Below are positions 43,442 to 50,804 of a DNA stretch of 50,804 nt, one piece after another. The notes below the pieces were generated by a model, which saw only the letters and a program-made list of their open reading frames with translations, was not told the origin of the DNA and made no database searches. Position numbers and translations under genes: made by a program. Position 1 is the stretch's first letter, and each line of letters starts with the position of its first letter. Source of the stretch: Paratrimastix pyriformis. Its lineage: Eukaryota; Preaxostyla; Paratrimastigidae. Location of the stretch: the NCBI GenBank assembly GCA_027972325.1, contig JAPMOS010000211.1:1-50804 (forward strand), in the 5' to 3' direction.

Positions 43442-44343
43442 AGTAGTTATAAAAGGAGAGTTCTGAGACAATCGATTTTCACACACAATTTTTCACGCTT
43501 GCGTTGTTATTTGAGGCAAAAATCGATTTCTTCAGAACAAAATCTTTTTTTCTCATTATATTTTATTGAAAAGGAGCATTTTATTTTATCAGCTTTGAAT
43601 GATTTAAGCATTAATTTTCTCGAGCTACAAACGTTATTTGAGGCAAAAATTGATTTCTTCAGAGCAAAATCTTTTTTCTCAATGTTTTTTAAGTAAAACG
43701 AGCATTTTATTTTAATCAGCTTTGAATGATTTAAGCATCAATTCATTCGAGCTACAAACGAAATTAGAGGCAAAAAAGCGAATTCTCCATGCATTTTCAA
43801 TTTTTTTTCCATTTTTTGTCCCAGAAATTATTTTGCCATTTTTGTCAAATCAAACAATTCAATCATCTTAAGCATCAAACGAAAGAGAATTCAATCAGAA
43901 ACAGCTTATCTCTTCATTCAAAATAAAATTGTGACAAAAGTGCTTTTCAAAAGTGATCATTAAATAATGCATCAATCTTAAGTAAATGATGCATTCTTTT
44001 GATTGAATCAGCTCAAATAATTGATTCTAAGAAAATGGAAAAGTATGACAAAATGATAAAACAATATGAAATTTGATTTCAGCACCGAGCCCTTTAAAGC
44101 GAAAATTTACTCAGCTTTGACATGAATTGAAAGAGAAATCAATCAGATTTACCTTCTATTTCAAAGAGATAATAAACAGCGTTTCATCATTTGAGCTCTG
44201 AGTGTTTTAAGATGATAATTCAATGAGCTACTGATGATATAATGAGGAATATCTCATCAGAATGCGCACTCATTATAATCACCAAATCAGTAAAGGTATT
44301 TTAAGAAAAATTATTATCTATAGTTAGTATATAATAACCACTA
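43442..44343. other. PLV terminal non-coding block (right)
   Basis: This is the AT-rich counterpart of 5563-6461. 127-bp period repeats are anchored by GAGGCAAAAA at about 43513, 43640 and 43767. No ORF is supported. Confidence 0.65.
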
Positions 44344-45018
44344 ATGTCAAGCAAGCAATCTGTTGAGTCTGATATGCCAGTTGTGATCATTCCGAACGAT
44401 TTCACAGTTAAGAAGCTGTCAATTGAAGCATTATCTGAATCATCCAGGAAGCAAGAGAAGACAATGAAGATGTGTCACATTGAACATAATGGTAGTAACC
44501 TATTAGTTCAGACGCCACAAATCGACTTAGGACCTTATGGAGTGAACTTTTACGAGAACACTAAAACCATCAGGTTACCAGTTGAGAATGTAGGCGATGA
44601 CTTTAAGAAGATGATAGACAAGCTCGAGAAGTACTGTCAAAACAATGTGGAAAGCATTGTGAATGGTACTTTTGAAGAAGGCAAACCAGATGAATTTCAA
44701 TACAAATCATTTGCCAAGACGAGTGATAATGACAAGTTTCCGAGCTACTATAAAGTAGCAGTTGGATATGCAGATACACTGTATCCGAGTGTCTTCCGAA
44801 AAGATGAAGATGGTGAGGTAAAACAGGACACAACAATACAAACAAACGAGGATTTACGGAAAGCCGTCAATCCAGGGAGCACAGTTAAAATGATAGTCCA
44901 ACTTAAAGTATGGGTTGATGATAAGCAGCATTATGGAATCTCAGCCTCATGCAAACAGCTACTTATAGTGAAAGAAGGGAAGAAGAAAGCAGACAATTCA
45001 AAGTCTCTTTTTGCTTAA
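44344..45018 (+). CDS. PLV putative ssDNA-binding protein (224 aa, intact)
   Basis: The intact ORF starts MSSKQSVESD. The middle segment LLVQTPQIDLGPYGVNFYEN followed by KKMIDKLEKYCQNN, and the C-terminal VKMIVQLKVWVDD with YGISASCKQLLIV, resemble the layout of giant-virus and poxvirus I3-type single-stranded DNA-binding proteins. The tail is basic (KEGKKKAD). In such viruses the protein coats single strands during replication. The assignment is from pattern memory, not a search. The gene is convergent with the fibre gene, with stops overlapping by four bases. Confidence 0.5.
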   Translation: MSSKQSVESDMPVVIIPNDFTVKKLSIEALSESSRKQEKTMKMCHIEHNGSNLLVQTPQIDLGPYGVNFYENTKTIRLPVENVGDDFKKMIDKLEKYCQNNVESIVNGTFEEGKPDEFQYKSFAKTSDNDKFPSYYKVAVGYADTLYPSVFRKDEDGEVKQDTTIQTNEDLRKAVNPGSTVKMIVQLKVWVDDKQHYGISASCKQLLIVKEGKKKADNSKSLFA

Positions 45019-47987
45019 ATATTGGTAGCTTGTCGTACATTGTTTATCTTCCATGTAGCCTTCAGTGTTGAGTCATCAGCGAGATAGAATGCCATTTTAC
45101 CATTATCAATTGAAGAAGGTTGAGTAGTTTCGAACGTAACAGAAATCATCTGTCTGATTTCCGCTACAGCAGTTTTAAGTGTTTCTATTTGAGCTTTTAA
45201 TGACATGTTTTCATCAGTGAGTGAATCACAATGTGCCTTTAGTTTTTTCATCTCATTGAGCATCATGAAAGGCAAACGATCTTGTCGAATACCTTCAACA
45301 GCGCCATCCTTGTAATATACTAAATCAGGACATACATCAACACATTCTTCAGCTATTAGACCATAGCATTTGACCTTTTTCTCATCAGCCTTGTAATTGA
45401 AATTGACGGGACGTAACTTATATAAATATGACGTATCAGCCATATCCATTACGTTTTCCTTGTATCGAATTGAGGATGTAGGAACATGTATTTTTCCAGT
45501 AGTATCGATGTACATTTGCAGAGAATCACCAGTTGATTGAGCAGTAGCTAATATGACAGGTGAAGTCACACGAGTCTTACCAAAGTTAATCACATTAGCC
45601 CCTCCAACATTAAAAACAACTCCAAAGTTAGCGTTATTTGCATTAAAGTATGAACTTGTAGTATCACCAGAAATGTTAATAAGATTATTATTCGATGAGA
45701 TATTAGTGGAAGAGCCACTATTAGCAGCGAGAGACTGAGCAGAAGTGGAAGTTACAGTAGTTGCGGTGATATTACCATTTGCATCACTATATAGATATCC
45801 GGAGGTGTTGTTAGGTAGTTTTAAGCCACCATTCAGTGTTGCCATGCCACGTAGCCAAAGATTACCACTGTTTGCATTGCATGAGAGGTTCATGACATTG
45901 TCACTATTTTCGAATATCATACCGCAGTTAGCATTGTTATATGCACGAAGTCGAAGTGCTTGACCAGAGAAATCATTTCCAACGCATGCAGTTGAATTGT
46001 CAAATGAAGTGGTTGCAGACATGTAAGCGCCCCAGGCGTTATCAACAGTTCCATTGAAACCAATTCTAAGCCCGAGATTTGCGGAAGAAGCAGGTGAACT
46101 GATTTTAGGGCTTGCCAAATTTCCACCAGCCGTCAGCAGTCCACGAGTCCAGAAAGTACCAGTGTTAGCATTTGCAGAGAAGTTGCATACATTGTTTGAG
46201 TTTTCGAAGATTATTCCAGTTGAAGAACTGTCATAGACACGGAATCGAATTGCATTGTTCATATCAAAGCCGGCGCATGCAGAACCAGTACCAGAGAAGT
46301 CAGCATTTGCACCAGAGCTTGCTTGATAAATGCCCCAGTTTGTGTTACCATAAGGATACATTGATATTTTGAGAGAGCCAGTGTTTGAGCCAATAAATGG
46401 ACATTCAAATGGAAATGCAGTCTTAACTTTATTGGAATATATAGAAAGCATGTCAGTTGCGCCAATAGTGAATGTATGATTTGGAGAAGTGTCATTAGCA
46501 TTGTAATCACTATTGTATTTTATGTTGCCTTTTGACTTAATAGTGAAGGTAGTGTTATCAGCATTTTCGAATGTGGTGTCAGTGGAATTTACTGTGAAGT
46601 TACCTATTTTGAGAGAAGTATTAAGAGGAATTATGTTGTCAACAGCTATTGGATTGTTTATGATTAAGTTGCCACCAGTAGTTGTTATTGAATTAGCCGT
46701 TACAGCGAGTGGAAAAGCACCAGTTACAACATATCCAGATGAGTCAGTTCCGAGGATTGGAGCATCTGTTATTGTAGTCTTTAGAGTTCCAGTGCATAGA
46801 ACAGCACCAGAAGTGATAGAATTGCATGAGATAGCAGCAGGAACACTCAATGTTGCACCAGTAGGAGCCACTTTATCAGCTACCACAGTAGCACAGTATA
46901 TTTTGCTATTAGCATCACGTTGCACAATTGTTGAAGGCGCATTAGGAATAGATAAAGAGGCTATTTTTGCATCAGTCACAGCTCCATCAACGATATCAGT
47001 CGATATGATTTTAGATACAGCCAATTCACCAGTTGCAGTGGAATGAACTATATTAGCAGAAGCCATTGTAGGAATGATAATTTTTCCAGCATCATTCACT
47101 TGGAACAATGTAGAGGCGCCATTGTTTGTAGTTACAGTGAAGTTTTTGCCCGTTTCATTATTGTCATTATCAATATCAATGTTTACATTACCATTTGATT
47201 GAATGTCTAAGTTTCCAGAAGTCACTGATTTGACAGAGTTTGCTAATACAGTGTTTGCAGAGAGATTGTTTACTTTAGTGTCACCACTTGCATTTCTAAG
47301 AACAATAGTGGAGGCAGAACTTGCATCAGTAGCAGTTGTAGCAGAGTTAGCTATTTTTCCAGCGGTGCTAATAGTGTTAAGTTTAGAATCATTAATTGTG
47401 CCATCAGTAATATCAGAATTTATCAAAGTTGATGATGACATATTTCCAGAGGCGTCACAATGAACCAATCCAGCGGTGGTAAAAGAGGTGATTTGTGCAT
47501 TAGTTGCGGTGATTTTTCCAGAAGCCAGAAGAACATTATTAACTGAAGTGCCATTACCGGCAGACATTTCTGTGATGGTATTGTATTTAGCAGTGGTTGA
47601 TTCATTTGCAGTTGAATTCTTCCAGCATTGTGTGGAAGCGTCATAAAGTAGTGTTTGTTTATCGACAAGTCCAGTTGACACATCCACATTAGACAGTTGT
47701 CCAATTGACATGTCAGGAATAGGTGCAGAAGGCAAAATGACATCACTATTGAATTTGACGAGTCCATTAAATGTAGTTTCACCATTGACTGTATGAGTGC
47801 CGCCATTGATTGTCAGATTGTTTCCTAACACAGTTTCTCCATCAATAGTCACATTTTTTTTCAGAGCAGCATCACATCTAAGTTCAAGAGGATTTTCATT
47901 CTGAGTTTCGACAGCTACTCTATCGTAACCAAAAGTGTTAGCGAGAGAGATTCTGTCAGTAAAGATGACTTTCTTTTGCGGTTCCAT
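45015..47987 (-). CDS. PLV fibre-like protein with peptidase S74 C-terminus (990 aa, intact)
   Basis: The start at 47987 (MEPQKKVIFTDR) is followed by a Thr/Ser/Asn/Gly-rich beta-repeat body of about 800 residues (NNLTINGGTHTVNGETTFNG and many similar strands). The C-terminus has SIRYKENVMDM, YKLRPVNFNYKADEKK and CYGLIAEECVDV, then LKAQIETLKTAVAEIRQM as a coiled coil and a short tail. The SIRYKEN and GLIAEE words are characteristic of the S74 intramolecular chaperone, known from phage endosialidases and other viral spikes. The protein probably forms a trimeric attachment fibre on the virion. Confidence 0.8.
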   Translation of the reverse strand: MEPQKKVIFTDRISLANTFGYDRVAVETQNENPLELRCDAALKKNVTIDGETVLGNNLTINGGTHTVNGETTFNGLVKFNSDVILPSAPIPDMSIGQLSNVDVSTGLVDKQTLLYDASTQCWKNSTANESTTAKYNTITEMSAGNGTSVNNVLLASGKITATNAQITSFTTAGLVHCDASGNMSSSTLINSDITDGTINDSKLNTISTAGKIANSATTATDASSASTIVLRNASGDTKVNNLSANTVLANSVKSVTSGNLDIQSNGNVNIDIDNDNNETGKNFTVTTNNGASTLFQVNDAGKIIIPTMASANIVHSTATGELAVSKIISTDIVDGAVTDAKIASLSIPNAPSTIVQRDANSKIYCATVVADKVAPTGATLSVPAAISCNSITSGAVLCTGTLKTTITDAPILGTDSSGYVVTGAFPLAVTANSITTTGGNLIINNPIAVDNIIPLNTSLKIGNFTVNSTDTTFENADNTTFTIKSKGNIKYNSDYNANDTSPNHTFTIGATDMLSIYSNKVKTAFPFECPFIGSNTGSLKISMYPYGNTNWGIYQASSGANADFSGTGSACAGFDMNNAIRFRVYDSSSTGIIFENSNNVCNFSANANTGTFWTRGLLTAGGNLASPKISSPASSANLGLRIGFNGTVDNAWGAYMSATTSFDNSTACVGNDFSGQALRLRAYNNANCGMIFENSDNVMNLSCNANSGNLWLRGMATLNGGLKLPNNTSGYLYSDANGNITATTVTSTSAQSLAANSGSSTNISSNNNLINISGDTTSSYFNANNANFGVVFNVGGANVINFGKTRVTSPVILATAQSTGDSLQMYIDTTGKIHVPTSSIRYKENVMDMADTSYLYKLRPVNFNYKADEKKVKCYGLIAEECVDVCPDLVYYKDGAVEGIRQDRLPFMMLNEMKKLKAHCDSLTDENMSLKAQIETLKTAVAEIRQMISVTFETTQPSSIDNGKMAFYLADDSTLKATWKINNVRQATNI

Positions 47988-48049
47988 CTATATAACCGCA
48001 ATAGAAAAATACAAAATGCATGAAATGATTAAGGTCAATTGACGATAAG

Positions 48050-48475
48050 TTTATAGTTTAGAGAGGATGTAAGGGCGAATCATGTCACCACCAATAACAG
48101 AGCAAATAACACCGACATAACGATTCAGAAGTCCAGTTTCAAGTTTTGCGCCAAAGGTTAGGTGCAGCACAAGATATATTGCAGCTGATATTCCTCCATC
48201 GACAAGAGCATTTTGAGCATTGTTGAATCGAAGGAGAGTCCCGCCGTAATGTCTTTACCATCGATGAGGTTTTGTAGAATAGGCGCTACAATAGTAAGCC
48301 CACCAGCTCCAGCCAGTCCAACATATAAATATTCAGCATAATCACTCCTCAGTGACAGAGTTTTAGTGATAAGCCAATACAATGAGACACCACTGATTGA
48401 TTTGATTGTGATGTCTTTAAGGTCGATTGCAGATTTACCTTCTGATGTAGCCATGAATGATTCAATACTATTCAT
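48050..48475 (-). pseudogene. PLV small membrane protein (right copy)
   Basis: It starts MNSIESFMATSEGKS. Hydrophobic stretches include SGVSLYWLITKTLSL and YLYVGLAGAGGLTIVAPI, and the gene ends RPYILSKL near 48050. It looks like an integral membrane protein of unknown family. The homologue is at 1441-1865. It lies between the fibre and the acidic protein, on their strand. It is broken in this copy. Confidence 0.5.
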
Positions 48476-48502
48476 GGATAAAAAATTAAGGACAAATAAG
48501 AA

Positions 48503-49512
48503 TTAGGAGAAGAAGACATACTTTGTGGTGATTAGAAGAAGACATCCGATTCCGATGTAGCCGAACGTGGTAATACAGTTTGCGACACGGGTGAGTTTTT
48601 GGACTGTGTCGAGGGTTTCTTTTGCTTTAACGACAACAGACTTAGCGGCTTTCATATTAGAACTGACTTGTCCGAGTAAGTTTCCACCGAGAATCATCAT
48701 CAATTGATACTTAGGTTGCATCATCTTAGACTTTAATAAGCCTTCCATATCACCATTCTTAATCATTTCATCGAGGCATTTTTGAATCTCCTCTTGAGAA
48801 CATTCCAATGAATCGCGATAACCATGAAGGTATTTAGGCATTATCTTTTCAGTGATATCTGCAGTCTTCAGCAGCATCTCAGTCACATGTTTGCTACTGT
48901 GAAAGGATTCATCCATTTTAGCATCGACAACCTTAAAGAGGTCAATTTTGAATTGCATCAATTCATCATCAGACATTTCAGCGAAGAATGCCACATTATA
49001 TTTTTCTTGGTCCATACCGAGTTGGTTAGTCAGCACGAGCAGCTCATTGATGTCGTTTTCACGTTTGAGAGTCATTTTAGGTTTCTTTGGAGCCTTTGGT
49101 AAATGAATTGCACGAGGTGCTCTTGTACGAGCCTTAAGTGCCTGTTTAGCTTGTTCCTGTTGTTGCTCTAATTCTTTTATAGCCTGTTGCATAAGTTCTT
49201 GCTCTGTTTCCACCTGTTCTTTTGTCTTAAACACAATTTTACCATCAGGTATTTCATTGTGTAGTTGGTCTTTACGAAGAAGGAAGTCCATGTTATCAAT
49301 CAGTTCATCCGACGATTTTCCTTAGACTCTTCTTGAGGCTCTTCATTTGAGTCATCATCAGACTCATCAGTATCAGTATTGGATTCATCTGAGGCATCAT
49401 CATCATTAGAATCTTCACTATTTTCCTCATCTCCATAAGGTATAGATATTTCACTCGAGGAAGAGACAAAAGACTGCAAATCGTCATCAATTTCAGATCC
49501 ACTGTCAGACAT
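48503..49512 (-). pseudogene. PLV acidic coiled-coil membrane protein (right copy)
   Basis: The start at 49512 (MSDSGSEIDDDLQSF) gives an acidic first part. A Gln/Glu-rich coiled coil (ELEQQQEQAKQALKAR), a basic Pro/Lys stretch (HLPKAPKKPKMTLKR) and a helical domain follow. The C-terminus ends in a single hydrophobic segment (GYIGIGCLLLITTKYVFF). The family is not recognised. It is divergent from the ATPase gene across a 66-bp promoter region. It is slightly broken in this copy. Confidence 0.6.
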
Positions 49513-49528
49513 ATTAGTTAACTAATAT
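49511..49528. promoter_or_regulatory. Palindrome in PLV divergent promoter (right)
   Basis: ATATTAGTTAACTAATAT is a perfect 18-bp palindrome between the acidic protein gene and the ATPase gene. The core TTAGTTAACTAA is identical in the left copy. Confidence 0.5.
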
Positions 49529-49578
49529 AGTTCACACACAAAATATTTTTTCTAAACAGATTATAGTTACAATTCAAA

Positions 49579-50611
49579 ATGTCGTCTGAATCAGTCAAGG
49601 CAAAGAATGGTGAAACCATTCATTCGAATGTCCATAAGGATATGGACATTACAGTTTATAAGTGTCCTGAGTGTGGAAAGAATATAAGAGTGAGAAGTGG
49701 CTTAAGAAGCATAAATGTGCTCCTCCAAAAAGAAGAAAGAGAAGAAGGGAGAAGGTTATGAAGGAGAAGAGAAGAAATTGAAGAAGGTGGAAGTAGAAGA
49801 GCAGAAAGTTGAAGAAAATGAGCAAATTGAGCAGAAGCAAGTTGTTTTCATACCACCTGGAAGTAAAAAGAAGATGATGCAAGCATTGTCAAGGTAGGTA
49901 ATGTCAAAATGCCTAAGTTCAGTTCATTAGAGATAGTGGACACAAAAATAAGAAAGAACCATTCATTTCACTACATTATGGTATGAAAGAGAGGCAAAAC
50001 GACATCAGTTCTGTCCATTATAAAGCAGATACGAAGTGAGATTGACAAGATATATCTATTTACAGTTGCACAAGACAATAAAGATAGATATCAGAAAGAG
50101 TTAGGGAACATTCCAGATGATAGATGCTTTGGAGGCTTTGACGATGAGAGACACCATTATTCATTGAGAAGCTCATCAAGTTCCAAGAGAAGACAAAAGG
50201 TGAAGTCAGTCTTATTGATATTTGACGATATCTTAGATGGCAACAACAAGTTACATCAGAGTAATATTTTAGGCAGTCTGTTTTGCAATCACAGAAGATA
50301 CAACATCTCAGTCATTCTTACAACACAAATTCCAACAGGTATTTCACCAAGAACAAGGCAGAACACCAATTACTGTTTTGTCCATTACACCAAGAATGAC
50401 TCAGTGAAAGACATGATTTATCATGATTATATGTCGTATGAAGAAGGCAGATTTCTTAGAACTATTCGAGAAAGTGACAGCAGACCACAACATTTTGGTG
50501 ATCAAGCCTTTGTTACATGACAATTACCTTAACCTTTACAATGCCTATTGGGAGATGAGAAGGCTACAGAACCAAGGTAAAACAGAAGAACAATCGTTGA
50601 GCAGCAAATAG
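49579..50611 (+). pseudogene. PLV packaging ATPase (FtsK/HerA, A32-like) with N-terminal zinc finger
   Basis: The start is MSSESVKAKNGET. A CxxC...H..C finger (YKCPECGKNIRVR) comes first, then a Lys/Glu-rich linker. The ATPase part shows a RGKTTS P-loop-like segment near 50000 and a clear Walker B (VLLIFDDIL) near 50210, then SVILTTQIP as a sensor-like strand and an NTNYCFVHY segment. Such ATPases pump viral DNA into capsids in Polintons, virophages and NCLDVs. An N-terminal finger is less usual. It is broken in this copy. Confidence 0.65.
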
Positions 50612-50667
50612 GCAAGATTTTATATTTGGCTATTTTTTTATCTTAGTATGATATTGATTATCACACT

Positions 50668-50804
50668 ATGGCAACGGCTATTATTCTAAAATCACACACT
50701 ACGCAGAACTCAGACCTCGAAAGGAATGCAATCAAAATCAATGAGTTTACAGATGACAAACCACTAAGATACGCAAGCCTGGATTGTAACAGATCCGTAG
50801 TAAT
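50668..50804 (+). CDS. PLV gene, 5' part only
   Basis: The ATG at 50668 follows an AT-rich intergenic stretch (TATTTTTTTATC). The first 45 residues (MATAIILKSHTTQNSDL...) match no family I recognise. In Polinton-like viruses a capsid-protein gene often follows the packaging ATPase, so a penton or minor capsid protein is possible. The gene runs off the window. Confidence 0.4.
   Translation, partial: MATAIILKSHTTQNSDLERNAIKINEFTDDKPLRYASLDCNRSVV

Larger units (their letters stand above)
43442..50804 (+). mobile_element. Polinton-like virus copy, right (partial, better kept)
   Basis: The AT-rich copy starts AGTAGTTATAAAAGG at 43442 and runs off the window. Genes are the ssDNA-binding-like protein (+), fibre (-), membrane protein (-), acidic coiled-coil protein (-), zinc-finger/packaging ATPase (+) and the start of another gene (+). 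Several genes look whole and others have a few breaks. The packaging ATPase and the AG terminus support a Polinton-like dsDNA virus. Major capsid and polymerase genes would lie outside the window. Confidence 0.8.

Noticed and set aside
46513-47046. 177-codon plus-strand ORF opposite the fibre gene
   Set aside because: It is a shadow of the fibre gene; the same frame is open in the left copy only because the DNA is nearly identical.
1-50804. A single giant inverted duplication of the whole locus
   Set aside because: The PLV arms and the E arms are both inverted, but the sequences between them (6462-16127 versus 42997-43441) are unrelated, so independent insertions explain it better.

Overview
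The window looks like a stretch of heterochromatin-like, transposon-packed DNA from a unicellular eukaryote (an alga or other protist). The reasons are candidate GT-AG introns, a GC-rich centre, DIRS-type and LINE retrotransposons, and Polinton-like virus (PLV) copies at both ends. I cannot name the species. I see no ordinary host housekeeping gene, rRNA, tRNA or CRISPR array.

Layout. (1) 1-6461 and 43442-50804 are two AT-rich copies of one Polinton-like virus family. They lie in opposite orientation with their termini facing each other, and both run off the window. Shared parts are a terminal non-coding block with 127-bp repeats, a probable ssDNA-binding protein, a fibre-like protein with a peptidase S74-type C-terminus, a small membrane protein and an acidic coiled-coil membrane protein. 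A packaging ATPase with a zinc finger is well seen only in the right copy; the left copy reaches only its first part. The left copy is the more decayed. (2) 6462-14450 is a DIRS-like retroelement (A, minus strand) cut in two by a second, structurally whole DIRS-like element (B, 7582-13331). B shows inverted terminal repeats, an internal complementary region, a gag-like ORF, RT/RNase H, a Dam-like methyltransferase and a tyrosine recombinase. (3) Blocks of a GC-rich retroviral-type integrase gene lie at about 15605-15740 (tentative), 23129-24050 and 42997-43322. They are separated by two copies, in opposite orientation, of an unclassified element with terminal inverted repeats that carry a 12-bp hairpin: E2 (16128-23128) and E1 (24051-42996). 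(4) E1 has been filled by two non-LTR retrotransposons: LINE-1 (about 24313-32582, plus strand) and an RLE-type LINE-2 (33203-about 36640, minus strand). The rest of E1 and E2 is satellite-like repeat DNA without credible genes.

The most unusual object is LINE-1. Its second ORF reads, in order, a CxxC zinc-binding segment, a ubiquitin-specific-protease (C19/USP) domain with Cys box, fingers and His box, an APE endonuclease, reverse transcriptase, RNase H, a CCHC finger and a C-terminal domain resembling phage Dam-like adenine methyltransferases. A deubiquitinase-like domain together with an adenine-methyltransferase-like domain on a LINE would be a new architecture as far as I know. The copy is degraded.

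Order of events inferred from nesting: the integrase gene and DIRS A came first, DIRS B landed in A, E1 landed in the integrase gene, LINE-1 and LINE-2 landed in E1, and the left PLV landed in the RT of DIRS A. How E2 came to lie beside the integrase core is less clear, because its left flank is not recognisable integrase sequence. Frame changes are frequent throughout, so part of the apparent decay could be uncorrected sequencing indels.
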